From Bradyrhizobium sp. 1 (GTDB lineage Bacteria > Pseudomonadota > Alphaproteobacteria > Rhizobiales > Xanthobacteraceae), in assembly GCF_023073315.1 (NCBI RefSeq), contig NZ_JADPJH010000033.1:653256-717255 (forward strand): 64,000 nucleotides of DNA, given 5' to 3'. The notes beneath the pieces were generated by a model. It was given only the letters and a program-made list of their open reading frames with translations, did no database searches and was not told the DNA's origin. Positions 52,347 to 61,228 of the stretch are shown piece after piece (position 1 is the first letter of the stretch; the number at the start of each line of letters is the position of its first letter). The position numbers and the translations under genes are program-made.

Positions 52347-53153
52347 TTACGCGACCTCGTCGGTCCAGACCTTGAAGCTGACCAGCTTGTTCGGACCGAA
52401 GGTCTGCGTGATCGGAACGTCGCAGGCATCGCGCCCCTGCGCGATCAGGATGCGCCCCTGCCGCGGCACGTTGTTGCGTGGATCGAAAGTGTGCCAGCGC
52501 CCGCCGATGAAGGCCTCGAACCAGCCGGCGAAATCGCCCACCGCCCAAGGCTTCGGCGTACCGACGTCGCTCAGATACCCGGTGCAATAACGCGCGGGAA
52601 TGTTCATGCAGCGACAGAACGCAATGGCGAGATGCGCATAGTCGCGGCAGACGCCCTTGCCTTCCTGATACGCCTCCCACGCCGTCTTGGTGGCGCGCGC
52701 ATGTTCGTAGCCAAAGGCGATGTGGCGGTGAACGAAATCGCAGATTGCCTGCACCCGCGCCCACCCCGGAGGCGTCTTCTCGAACAGCTTCCAGGCGATC
52801 TCCGTCAACCGGTCGGTTTCGCAGTAGCGGCTGCCGAGCAGATAGACCAGCGTATCGGACGGCAGCTCTTCGATCCTGTGCTGAACCGCCGAGGCAAACA
52901 CCGGATCCGGCCGGCCGCCGTCGCGAACGACGCCATCCGCGGCAAGGCGCACGCGACCGGCCGGCGCGACCATGCGGCTGCACCAATTGCCGAACACGTC
53001 GCGATAGGGCGTGATCTCGACCGCTGGCTTGGAGGTGACGAAGTCAGGCACGATGACATCCGAGGCACGCGTGAAATGCGTGCCCAGCACCATGATGATC
53101 GGCGTTGGCTGCGGGAAATCGTACAGCATTTCGAATCCGACACGGAACTTCAT
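52347..53153 (-). CDS. Transglutaminase-like cysteine-protease-fold protein
   Basis: A 268-aa protein starting at ATG 53153, with AAGGG upstream. The N-terminal bacterial transglutaminase-like domain is followed by the core with catalytic C169 (GKGVCRDYAHLAIAFCRCMN), H221 and D224 (GRWHTFDPRNN). This triad fits COG1305 enzymes, which act as proteases, amidases or transglutaminases. No signal peptide, so cytoplasmic. The substrate is unknown. A longer frame (to 53372) is rejected. Confidence 0.93.
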   Translation of the reverse strand: MKFRVGFEMLYDFPQPTPIIMVLGTHFTRASDVIVPDFVTSKPAVEITPYRDVFGNWCSRMVAPAGRVRLAADGVVRDGGRPDPVFASAVQHRIEELPSDTLVYLLGSRYCETDRLTEIAWKLFEKTPPGWARVQAICDFVHRHIAFGYEHARATKTAWEAYQEGKGVCRDYAHLAIAFCRCMNIPARYCTGYLSDVGTPKPWAVGDFAGWFEAFIGGRWHTFDPRNNVPRQGRILIAQGRDACDVPITQTFGPNKLVSFKVWTDEVA

Positions 53154-53376
53154 CGAAATGCCCTTTCGGCAAGGTGTCAGCTCGAAATGGCTACGAACCC
53201 GTCGATTACAAGGCGCGCAGGCGCACTTACGCGTCCGCGGCACCATTTGCCGGAAGCGGCGGCGAGCCCTGCTCCGCCGCGATAGAGTCTCTGCTCGCGG
53301 CCCATGGTCGTCCTGCCAGCGATGTCGCGCCGGACATCGCGTCATCAGCGATGCCCGGCCAGCGCTTATCAATACA

Positions 53377-53766
53377 TCAGGGCATCGCGAGGTGCCAGGC
53401 GCCGTTCAGAAAGCCGTCGCCGGTGATGTCGCCGGCCTTCTGGTCCTTGGCGAAGGTGTAGAGCGGCTTGCCCTTGTGGGCCCATTGCTTCGAACCATCG
53501 TCGCGGGTGATGATTGTGTAGCCATCGGCGGCGGCATCGCTGGCCTCGGCTTTCAGCGCCGGCCAGTTCGTCGCACACGGACCGTTGCAGACCGACTTGC
53601 CGTCCGCGTCCTTGTCGAAGGTATAGAGCGACATGCCCTTGGCGTCGGTGAGCACGTTGCCCTTGTCGGTCTTGCCGGTCTTGGTCGGCGGCGCGGCGAA
53701 GGCGGCGGGAACGATTGCGAGCGATACGGCGAGCGTGAGCGCGAGGCGGATCGGGGACGTCGTCAT
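53377..53766 (-). CDS. Secreted repeat protein (COG4315/Lipoprotein_15-like)
   Basis: A 129-aa exported protein starting at ATG 53766 with GGAGATATC. Signal peptide to about residue 24 (PAAFA), then two similar units: GNVLTDAKGMSLYTFDKDAD... with CNGPCATNWPALKAE, and SKQWAHKGKPLYTFAKDQKA. The L-T-x-x-x-G-x-x-L-Y-x-F-D-x-D and C-x-x-x-C motifs are the family hallmark. Probably binds a ligand or metal in the periplasm. The start to 54171 in the same frame is not supported. Confidence 0.92.
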   Translation of the reverse strand: MTTSPIRLALTLAVSLAIVPAAFAAPPTKTGKTDKGNVLTDAKGMSLYTFDKDADGKSVCNGPCATNWPALKAEASDAAADGYTIITRDDGSKQWAHKGKPLYTFAKDQKAGDITGDGFLNGAWHLAMP

Positions 53767-53880
53767 GATATCTCCTGTCATGCAATTGGCTTGCATGGGT
53801 AGGACGCCGCACGAGCCGTCGTATTCCCTACGCCGCGGCACCGATATTTTTCGCTGCGCGCATCGTCGCGGCGGAATAAA

Positions 53881-54411
53881 ATGGATGACGTGAGACGGAC
53901 CGACATGACCAAGCCGCATTGGCGCCCCGCGCGCGTATCCGACCTGCCGGCGATCAGCGCGATCGCGACGCGCATCCATCCCGGCCTGCCGGAGCGTCCC
54001 GACGTGTTCGCGGAAAAGATGCGGCTCTATCCCGACGGCTGCCGCGCGCTCGTCACGGCCGACGAGATCGTTGGTTACGGCCTCGCGCATCCCTGGATGC
54101 AGCTCCGGATTCCACCACTCGACGATTTCCTCGAGCGACTCCCCGACGACGCGGACTGCCTCTACGTCCACGACGTTGCCGTGCTGCCCGATTTTCGCGG
54201 CGGCGCATCGCGCGCTTACGTTGTTGATGTCGAGGGGCTGGCACGTGCTTCCGGCATCGCGATGCTCGCGCTCGTCTCGGTCTACGCCACGCGGCCGCTG
54301 TGGGAGCGGTTCGGGTTTCGGCCGGTCATTGCGGATGCGAAACTACGCGCAAAGCTCGTATCCTACGGCGACAGTGCGACCTACATGCTCCGCGACCTCG
54401 GTGCGCCGTAA
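53881..54411 (+). CDS. GNAT-family N-acetyltransferase
   Basis: A 176-aa acetyl-CoA-dependent acyltransferase. The GNAT core shows DLPAISAIATRIHPGL at the N terminus, the motif A region VHDVAVLPDFRGGASRAYVV (R/Q-x-x-G-x-G/A), and RFGFRPVIADAK. Start M1 or M9 (ATG 53905). It is divergent from the secreted repeat protein. Substrate unknown; possibly an amine or amino sugar. Confidence 0.9.
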   Translation: MDDVRRTDMTKPHWRPARVSDLPAISAIATRIHPGLPERPDVFAEKMRLYPDGCRALVTADEIVGYGLAHPWMQLRIPPLDDFLERLPDDADCLYVHDVAVLPDFRGGASRAYVVDVEGLARASGIAMLALVSVYATRPLWERFGFRPVIADAKLRAKLVSYGDSATYMLRDLGAP

Positions 54412-54536
54412 CGACCCTCCCGGCCAGCGCGGCTCACGCGGGCGTGATGCCCCCCCTCGAACCGGTCTCAGCCGGCCCCCGTCGAAGCTGTGTGCGAGCC
54501 GTTCCGGTCTCGCCATACCGAGGCTGGAGAATTTCC

Positions 54537-54827
54537 ATGAAACTCACATTGTCGAAAGTTGCCTTGATTGCATTCGCTGCAACGGCCGCCTTCAGCGCGA
54601 CCAGCGCCAACGCCGCGCAGGTCCATACCTATGGCTGCGAGTTCGCCTTGTTCGAAGGCTGCACCGGCCTCATCGAAGCGCCGCAGCAGGGCGGACGCCG
54701 CGTTCGCACCGATCGGGATACTTCGCCCGTTTACATGAAGCAGACCGACCCCCGCTACAATTCGGCAATGCGTGATGCCGGCGGTGGTGGTGGTGGCGGC
54801 GGAGGTGGTGGTGGCGGTGGCCGCTGA
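54537..54827 (+). CDS. Small secreted protein with poly-Gly tail
   Basis: A 96-aa protein starting at ATG 54537 with GGAG spaced 8 bases. Signal peptide to about residue 26 (SANAA); two Cys (CEFALFEGC) could form a disulfide; then a basic middle and a C-terminal run of ~14 Gly before a final Arg, from GGT/GGC repeats at 54781-54825. Unknown function. The Gly run is a likely site of length variation. Confidence 0.8.
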   Translation: MKLTLSKVALIAFAATAAFSATSANAAQVHTYGCEFALFEGCTGLIEAPQQGGRRVRTDRDTSPVYMKQTDPRYNSAMRDAGGGGGGGGGGGGGGR

Positions 54828-54847
54828 ACTCACACGTCCCTGAGATC

Positions 54848-54879
54848 ATGATGCCGCCGGAGCGATCCGGCGGCATCAT
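54848..54879. terminator. Strong bidirectional hairpin
   Basis: A 14-bp perfect stem (54848-54861 with 54866-54879) and 4-nt loop GCGA, between the convergent stops of the Gly-rich protein (54827) and DEAD-box helicase (54906). The short T tract (ATTGTTGT) on the plus strand suggests a rho-independent terminator serving at least the former. Confidence 0.7.
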
Positions 54880-54905
54880 TGTTGTCTGCGCTCACAGGCG
54901 GCGGT

Positions 54906-56912
54906 TCAGCCGCGATGCTTCTTCTTCGGCTTCTTTCCGGGCGCGCCCTTCCCGGGCCACGGCTTGACCGAAGGCTCCGCATGGCCCGGCTTGTCCTTAT
55001 GCTTCTTTTTCTTCCCAAACGCAGGAGCCCCGTCGAATTTCGGCGCACGCTCGTCGTGTGGCTTGGCGCGGGGCTTGAATTCACGTGGCTCGCGCGGGCG
55101 ATCATCGCGCTGTTCACGATGATCGCTGTCGCGGCTCTCGCGCCGGGGCGTGTGTGACCGCTCTTCCGCAGGCGCTTGCCGCTGCGGCGCGTCCGCCATC
55201 GGCTCGAGGCGGATATTGTCTTCCTTGTCCGGACGCTTGATCTTGGCAGCGAAGGATTCCGCGACCCGCTCGGAAATTTCGAACTCGGTCGTCGTGTCCA
55301 TGATCTTGATGGCGCCGATGTCGCCCTTGTCGATGCCGCCGCGACGGCAAATCATCGGCAGAAGCCAGCGCGCTTCCGCGTTCTTTCTTCGTCCAATGTT
55401 GGCACGGAACCAGACGGTGGCCTCACCCACGCCGTGTTTCGGCGACGATCTCCCCGATTTGGGTCGAAGCCTTTCGGCGCGATCATCGCCGCGCGAATTG
55501 CGAGCGTCGTCGCGTGGCGTTCGATCGTCGCGCGGCGTGCGATCGTCGCGCGGCGTGCGGACATTGTCGCGACCGCGATCGTCACGCGGCCGGCTGCTTC
55601 GCTCGCCGGGATCCATGATGTCTTCCGGCGACGGCAGCCGCGCGCGATAAAGCCGCGCGAGTGCGGCGGCGATATCCTCAGCCGACCGCTCGGCCAACAG
55701 CGCCTGCGCCAGCACCAGATCGTCGGCGGTCGTCTCCTCCGTGAACAACACGTCCTTCATGCGGTCGTGATCGAGCTTGCGGATTTCCTCGGCCTGCGGT
55801 GCCGTCCCCCAGACCGCGTCGATCCCCGAGACGTTCAGCAGCATTTCCGCACGCCGCCGTCGGATCGGCGGCACCAGCAGGACGCTGGTCCCCTTTCGGC
55901 CCGCACGTCCCGTGCGGCCCGAACGATGCTGCATGACCTCGGCGTCATTGGGCAGGTCGGCATGGATGACGAGATCGAGGCTCGGCAGGTCGATGCCGCG
56001 GGCGGCAACGTCGGTCGCCACACAGACGCGGGCGCGCCCGTCGCGCAGCGACTGCAGCGCCATGGTCCGCTCGTTCTGCGTCAATTCGCCTGACAGCGCG
56101 ACCACGGAGAAGCCGCGCTCCAGCAGCGCCGCCTGCAAATGCCTGACGTGATCGCGCGTGCTGCAAAACACCAGCGCGCTCGGCGCCTCGTAGAAGCGCA
56201 GCACGTTGACGACCGCGTGCTCGGCATCAGCGGGTGCGATCCGGATCGCGCGATACTCGATATCGGCGTGACCGCCCTCGTCGCCGGCGACCTCGATCCG
56301 GAACGCCTGCTGCTGATACTGCTTGGTCAGCGCCACGATGCCGCGCGGAAACGTCGCCGAGAACATCAGGGTGCGGCGCGTCTCCGGCGTAGTCTTGAGG
56401 ATGAATTCCATGTCCTCGCGAAAACCGAGATTGAGCATCTCGTCGGCCTCGTCGAGAACGACGACCTTCAATTCCGAGATGTCGAGACGACCACGGCGCA
56501 AATGGTCGCACAACCGGCCGGGCGTGCCGACCACGATGTGAGCGCCGACCGCAAGCTCGCGCTGCTCGCGCCGCGGATCCATGCCGCCGACGCAGGAGAC
56601 GACGCGTCCGTCCGCGTGCTCATACAGCCAGGCCAGTTCGCGATGGACCTGAAGTGCGAGCTCGCGGGTCGGCGCCACGATCAAGGCAAGCGGCGCGCCC
56701 GCCCGCTCGAACCGCTCGGAATCACCGAGCAGATCCTTGGCCATGGCCAGACCATAGGCCAGCGTCTTGCCGGAGCCGGTCTGGGCCGAAACCAAGAGGT
56801 CGCGGTCGGCTGCCTCGTCCGCCAGCACGGCGAGTTGAACGGGGGTCGGTGAATCATATTTGCGCTCGGCCAAAGCTTGGGCGAGCGGCGGGGTCAGGGC
56901 CGGAAAAGACAC
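54906..56912 (-). CDS. DEAD-box RNA helicase with DbpA-like domain
   Basis: A 668-aa ATP-dependent RNA helicase. Motifs: Q (SPTPVQLAVL), I AQTGSGKT, Ia PTREL, Ib TPGR, II VLDEADEML, III SAT, V TDVAARGIDLP, VI HRSGRTGRAGRKG. The C-terminal half has a linker with three tandem RTPRDD units (18-bp DNA repeat near 55510-55565), a domain with TVWFRANIGRRKNAEARWLL and GAIKIMDTTTEFEI resembling DbpA/CsdA RNA-binding, and a basic Lys-rich tail (KKKKHKDK). GTG start 56912. Probably for RNA remodelling in cold or ribosome assembly. Confidence 0.96.
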   Translation of the reverse strand: MSFPALTPPLAQALAERKYDSPTPVQLAVLADEAADRDLLVSAQTGSGKTLAYGLAMAKDLLGDSERFERAGAPLALIVAPTRELALQVHRELAWLYEHADGRVVSCVGGMDPRREQRELAVGAHIVVGTPGRLCDHLRRGRLDISELKVVVLDEADEMLNLGFREDMEFILKTTPETRRTLMFSATFPRGIVALTKQYQQQAFRIEVAGDEGGHADIEYRAIRIAPADAEHAVVNVLRFYEAPSALVFCSTRDHVRHLQAALLERGFSVVALSGELTQNERTMALQSLRDGRARVCVATDVAARGIDLPSLDLVIHADLPNDAEVMQHRSGRTGRAGRKGTSVLLVPPIRRRRAEMLLNVSGIDAVWGTAPQAEEIRKLDHDRMKDVLFTEETTADDLVLAQALLAERSAEDIAAALARLYRARLPSPEDIMDPGERSSRPRDDRGRDNVRTPRDDRTPRDDRTPRDDARNSRGDDRAERLRPKSGRSSPKHGVGEATVWFRANIGRRKNAEARWLLPMICRRGGIDKGDIGAIKIMDTTTEFEISERVAESFAAKIKRPDKEDNIRLEPMADAPQRQAPAEERSHTPRRESRDSDHREQRDDRPREPREFKPRAKPHDERAPKFDGAPAFGKKKKHKDKPGHAEPSVKPWPGKGAPGKKPKKKHRG

Positions 56913-57205
56913 GGGATGGAGAACCTTGGTTAATTCAGGCGCGGAACGGCGAACCGAGGGGCCAAAGACGCCGCACTCGCGGCAGAAGGCCCAATCACAC
57001 GCGTGACGATTTGATTTGGACGCTCTTTACGCCAAGCGCGGGCAAATCACCATGCTTATGATGCATGGCGTTGGCGACACGGTGAACAGGCCCGGGAGGC
57101 TCGCCCGGCGCTTTTGGCCCGCTTTTGGACCAAAACGGCGCACTTTACGGGTCATCCTAGCTGGATTGCGCGCGATCGGCGGTGCCGGATGCATGTATGA
57201 CTTCG
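56913..57205. other. Gap between helicase and IalB-like genes
   Basis: It contains the helicase promoter side and the 3' side of the IalB-like gene. Arg/Pro-rich plus-strand frames here lack coding character. A CCCGGGAGG/CTCGCCCGG pairing near 57090-57110 could be a weak terminator. Confidence 0.4.
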
Positions 57206-57868
57206 TCAAGCCGACGTCAGCGCCAGGGAACGACAGGGGCAACTATCGCGCCGTGCACCGGGCCTTGCGGTCCTCTTCGGCACGTTTCTCGCGCTCCGAA
57301 TCCGCCAGCATTCTTCTTTTGAATGATACACCTTCTCGTATACTTTCGGTTCGTGTGAAGGTCCGTCGTAGGCGTTAGCGAAATCGGCAAGCGGTATGGT
57401 CAAAGCGACCGGCGAATCGGTCTTGTCGATGGCCCCGACAAACAAACTTTGTCCCCGCTTGAGTTGATCAACCAGCTCCGGTCCGGCCAGATATTCGGCC
57501 GTGCAGCCGCTGGCAAGGCAGTGCATGTAGGGCCGCTCTATGGGCTGGCCCTGATCGATGATGATCCGAACACCACTCCCCCGGCTCACGCTGGGTGGAA
57601 GCATGACCCGCAGAGCCTTTTTGTCGTCCACACTTCGCTCGACGAGCAGCGCCGATACAACCGATCCACAGTTGATGTTCGAAAGATTGTCCGGGCCGAT
57701 GACGTTTCTGCGGCCATCCTTGCCGATGAAGCACGTGTCGCCCAGGCAGTGCTTCGTCCAGGGAGAGAAAGTCAGCGCCGGAGTGCCAGCCTCCTCAGCG
57801 ATGACCGGCGTGGCAACGAGACAAGCGAGCGCGACCGAGCCGAACCAGCGCAGTGGCATGTTGGACAT
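57206..57868 (-). CDS. IalB-like (invasion-associated locus B) protein, frameshifted near the C terminus
   Basis: 220 aa as it stands. Signal peptide residues 1-24 (PVIAEE), then the IalB domain: FSPWTKHCLGDTCFIGKDGR, VMLPPSVSRGSGVRIIIDQG, MHCLASGCTAEYLAG, PLADFANAYDGPSHEPKVYE. After KVYEKVYHSK the frame turns into an Arg-rich run (ARNVPKRTARPGARRDSC) unlike the family. The -1 frame instead gives RRMLADSEREKRAEEDRKAR with a stop at 57243-57245, the usual charged helix. One base is probably missing near 57311-57320 (an AAAAGAAGAA run). Start ATG 57868 with GGGGAAA. Confidence 0.85.
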   Translation of the reverse strand: MSNMPLRWFGSVALACLVATPVIAEEAGTPALTFSPWTKHCLGDTCFIGKDGRRNVIGPDNLSNINCGSVVSALLVERSVDDKKALRVMLPPSVSRGSGVRIIIDQGQPIERPYMHCLASGCTAEYLAGPELVDQLKRGQSLFVGAIDKTDSPVALTIPLADFANAYDGPSHEPKVYEKVYHSKEECWRIRSARNVPKRTARPGARRDSCPCRSLALTSA

Positions 57869-57995
57869 CGAGCTTTCCCCGAGAGCACAATAGGCTGAAG
57901 CATGCCGCAGACTTTGTCCGCATTAGGGAGGCCCTTGCCGCGCCGGCCATTCGATCACAAATCTTGCCTTACGAAAGAGCAATTCAGGGTGAAAC

Positions 57996-58349
57996 ATGGC
58001 CGACGGGATCTCGCTTGCCGACAAGCTCGCAACCTTTCAGGACCATTGGTCGCCGCGCACGGTCACGACCTTCAACGATTGCGACGTCATGGTGGTGAAG
58101 GTGAAGGGCGAGTTCACCTGGCACAAGCACGACGACACCGACGATTTCTTTCTCGTCCTGAAAGGCAAGCTGGACGTCGAATTGCGGGACCGCACCGTGA
58201 CGCTCGGTCCCGGCGAACTCTATGTGGTGCCCAAAGGTGTCGAGCATCGCCCGGTGGCACGCGAGGAGGTTCATCTCCTGCTCATCGAGCCGAGCGGCAC
58301 GCCGAACACGGGCGACAAGGCAACCGCCGCAGCGCGCAAGCTCGCATAG
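57996..58349 (+). CDS. Cupin-domain protein
   Basis: A 117-aa single cupin. Metal-binding motifs: W42-H43-K-H45 with an acid (D47-T-D49, HDDTDDFFLVLKGKL) and H84 (VVPKGVEHRP). Two-motif cupins bind metal and small molecules; substrate unknown. Soluble. It is divergent from the IalB-like gene and converges with the membrane-protein gene at 58373. Confidence 0.9.
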   Translation: MADGISLADKLATFQDHWSPRTVTTFNDCDVMVVKVKGEFTWHKHDDTDDFFLVLKGKLDVELRDRTVTLGPGELYVVPKGVEHRPVAREEVHLLLIEPSGTPNTGDKATAAARKLA

Positions 58350-58372
58350 GAGGCAACGCGCGTGGCGCGGCT

Positions 58373-58885
58373 CTAGTCCCTGGCGGTCACCAGTCTGCTG
58401 AAGCCACCGACCAGCCGCGCGCGTGCCCACGCAACATAGTCTTTCGCCGTGCGGCTCAAGGCGCGAATGACGCGCCAGGCTTCGGTGGCGCGCAGCCACG
58501 CCCTCACGTCGGTGAATTTCCCGTAGGCCCACGCGAACGCCGGAATCCGCATCAGCTTGTCACGCGTAAGATGGAACAGCCGCTCGACCAGCACCAGCTT
58601 GAGCAGCTCGCAGCCGATGAACGCCGCCGCACCGCTCACGACTTGGCCGGTTGCGACGAGGTAGGCTGCCACCGGCTTGATCGGCTCCAGAATGATCACG
58701 GGCACGGAAAACAGCGCGAGCGATGGATAAGGCGGCAGCGATCTGATCCAGGCGCGCAAGCGCTTGAACTCGAAATGCCGCGCAATCCAGCGTGCGATCG
58801 GCTTCGCGACGGCCATGAAGACCGCATCCACCAGGAAGTAGATGGCGGCCAGGATGTAAGTGACGGGTTTCAGGATTTGCTTCAC
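58373..58885 (-). CDS. Membrane protein of unknown function
   Basis: A 170-aa protein starting at GTG 58885 with GGAGAGG. Helices: about 5-25 (LKPVTYILAAIYFLVDAVFM), about 60-80 (LALFSVPVIILEPIKPVAAY) and a further hydrophobic stretch (VVSGAAAFIGCELLKLVLVE). The C-terminal ~65 residues are basic and Trp-rich. The pattern VERLFHLTRDKLM is one I recall from rhizobial inner-membrane proteins without assigned function. The frame to 59110 is not supported. Confidence 0.8.
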   Translation of the reverse strand: MKQILKPVTYILAAIYFLVDAVFMAVAKPIARWIARHFEFKRLRAWIRSLPPYPSLALFSVPVIILEPIKPVAAYLVATGQVVSGAAAFIGCELLKLVLVERLFHLTRDKLMRIPAFAWAYGKFTDVRAWLRATEAWRVIRALSRTAKDYVAWARARLVGGFSRLVTARD

Positions 58886-58980
58886 GATACCTCTCCCGCG
58901 AACTGAAAGCCGGAACTGGGGCCTAAGTTTCACCTCAGCGTGGATAAGTCGGGGATTCTCGATGGAACTTTCTGGGCGTC

Positions 58981-61137
58981 TCAGATCTCCGCGTAGATCT
59001 CCAGCAAATTCCCGTCGGGATCGCGGAAGAACAGCGTGCGGTGTCCAAACGACTGGTTCGTCGGCGGTGAGACCAGCGCCACACCGTGCCGCACGAGCTC
59101 GTCGGCGCATGCATCGACCTCAGTTGCGGACACTTTGAAGGCCAGTTGCAGCGAGGCACTCCCCGCCGGCGTCGGCGCATCCGCTGCGGTTCGGCTCGGT
59201 CTGGCCAGCGCCAGCGTGTTGCTGCCGAGGCCGTACTCGATCCAGTTGGGCGAAAGCTCACGCAGCAGGGACAAGGCGAGAACGTCCTCGTAGAAGCGGC
59301 GCATCGCGGCCATGTCGCGCACGAAGATGACGGTGTAGTCGATTGCGCGGATGGCGTGGAAGGGGGAGCGCGGCTCGTTTGACTGCGGCTCCATGGGTTT
59401 CTCTGCCAGGCGGTCGGCGACGAAGGTGCCGTTCGGCTGGTGAAAGACGATCTGGTTAATCCGATCGTCTTCTCCGCGAAATTCCACGGCAAAACCGTCC
59501 AGCTCGACGATGCGGAACCGGCGGCCCTGCTGCGGCTCGAGGCGATAGGCCGGCTGGAAGTCCGGCTTCAGAATGAGCCTGCCTTCGCTGTCCAAGGTCA
59601 CGCGATGGGTCATGGCGCCGCTCCTGAACCGCCCGACACAGCGTGCGCGGAATGCGGGATCGAGGCAGTCGCCCGCGGCCCGGCGCTCGAACACGATGTC
59701 CTTCACCGTAGGCTCCAGCGGCACCGACAGATGCACGATGTTGCCCTCGCGGTCGGTCTGGAAGGTGATCGGGAGATTATCCGGATGAAGCTGGTCGATG
59801 ATCTCCGGCGTGACGAACGTCTCGAAATGCCAGTGTGAGAGTGGCGCGCCCATGCCGCGCCACGACCAGTGCAGCACGCCGTCCCGCTCGCGGATCGATA
59901 TGACACCATAGGCGGGATGGGCATAGTCCGCCGCATAAGTGGACAAAGCATGCGCCGGCCTTGTGTCCCTGTGACGCGCTTTCTCGCGCACCTCCTCGTT
60001 GGCGGGAATGTGAGCGATGAAGTCGTCGCGCATCTTGCGGAAGCGTGAGAGCCAGTCGACCGGCTCCCGGCCGCGCAGCCGATCGATGATGTACCACGTC
60101 AGGATCGATGTGACCTCGTTTCGACTGCGGTTCGTCAGCACGGCCACGCCGATGCCGGCGTCCGGCACCAGTGTCATCAGCGAGCCCCAGCCGTTCCAGC
60201 CGCCGCTGTGCAATACTACGCGCTCCCCCTGATACGTGTTGGACTGAAGCCCCAATCCATAGTGCCAGTGGCCGAACTCGGAAAATTCCGACTTGCCAAC
60301 AGGCGCGAGCGGCGCGTGCAGCTGGTCCACCAGCGATGCCGGCAGCAGGCGTTCGCCCTCGAATTCGCCCCTGCCGAGATGCAGCCGCATCCAGTTGGCA
60401 AGATCGGCCACCGACGTGTTGATGGCGCCTGCGGCCGTGGTGCGGATCGGCAGCCGCAGCGCCGGCGACCGCGTGTCGACGTCGATCTTGTAGGGCCGCG
60501 CCGGCTCCTGTGCAGCTTCGAGTTCATCGAGCGAGAAACTGACCGTCATGCCGAGCCGGTTTGTCAGGCGCTCGCGGACGAAAGCCTCATAGCTCTGGCC
60601 GGTTACGCGCTCGATGAGGAGACCGGCGGCGTTGTAGCAGAGGTTGCAGTATTGCCAGGCGGCGCGGATGTCCCGGCTCAGTTCGAGATGCCGCATCAGC
60701 AGCAGCATCTCGGCCGGCGCGAGGTCTCCGGGCAGGTGAAGCCAGTCGTGTCGCGGTAACCCCGACTGATGGCTGAGCAGGTCGCGAACGGTGACGCGTT
60801 CGGTCGCGACCGCATCCGAGAGGCGAAACTCCGGCAGATAGTCGCGGACCGGCTTGGTCCAGTCGAGCAGCCCCTCGTTATGCAGCAATGCAATCGCGGT
60901 CGCGGTGAAGGATTTCGTAATCGAGCAGATCACGAATTGTGTACGCGGCGTGACCGGCAAATCGGCCTCGACGTCGCGTTGACCGTACGCGCGCGTGAGC
61001 ACCACCTTGCCGTCCTGCACGATGGCGAGCGCTGCGCCCGGCACCTTCCAGACCGCCATCGCGTCAGCGGCAAGTCGGTCGATGTCGGGGATGAGGGATG
61101 CGAGGGAAACGTCGGGAAATTCGGATGAAATGTTCAT
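58981..61137 (-). CDS. Beta-lactamase-like hydrolase fused to a VOC (glyoxalase-fold) domain
   Basis: A 718-aa protein. Residues ~15-370 are a serine beta-lactamase-like domain: S72-I-T-K75 (SxxK), Y163-C-N165 (YxN), and the VLHSGGWNGWG third motif. A C-terminal domain follows (about 390-575, DUF3471-like beta-strand unit). The last 137 residues, from M582, form a VOC-fold unit (IDYTVIFVRDMAAMRRFYED, HRTLFFRDPDGNLLEIYAEI). The first usual VOC His is Tyr (IDYT), while E in LEIYAE is kept. No intervening stop is present. This could be a recent gene fusion. Separate start at M582 (59394) would give a stand-alone VOC gene. Confidence 0.88.
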   Translation of the reverse strand: MNISSEFPDVSLASLIPDIDRLAADAMAVWKVPGAALAIVQDGKVVLTRAYGQRDVEADLPVTPRTQFVICSITKSFTATAIALLHNEGLLDWTKPVRDYLPEFRLSDAVATERVTVRDLLSHQSGLPRHDWLHLPGDLAPAEMLLLMRHLELSRDIRAAWQYCNLCYNAAGLLIERVTGQSYEAFVRERLTNRLGMTVSFSLDELEAAQEPARPYKIDVDTRSPALRLPIRTTAAGAINTSVADLANWMRLHLGRGEFEGERLLPASLVDQLHAPLAPVGKSEFSEFGHWHYGLGLQSNTYQGERVVLHSGGWNGWGSLMTLVPDAGIGVAVLTNRSRNEVTSILTWYIIDRLRGREPVDWLSRFRKMRDDFIAHIPANEEVREKARHRDTRPAHALSTYAADYAHPAYGVISIRERDGVLHWSWRGMGAPLSHWHFETFVTPEIIDQLHPDNLPITFQTDREGNIVHLSVPLEPTVKDIVFERRAAGDCLDPAFRARCVGRFRSGAMTHRVTLDSEGRLILKPDFQPAYRLEPQQGRRFRIVELDGFAVEFRGEDDRINQIVFHQPNGTFVADRLAEKPMEPQSNEPRSPFHAIRAIDYTVIFVRDMAAMRRFYEDVLALSLLRELSPNWIEYGLGSNTLALARPSRTAADAPTPAGSASLQLAFKVSATEVDACADELVRHGVALVSPPTNQSFGHRTLFFRDPDGNLLEIYAEI

Positions 61138-61228
61138 TACACCTGCCGGGCCTTGCGAGCTGCGCAGGCTAGCGGGTTCAACGTCAAATGGAAGTCGCCG
61201 ATGCGATTTTTTTGCGACAGCGTGCTCT

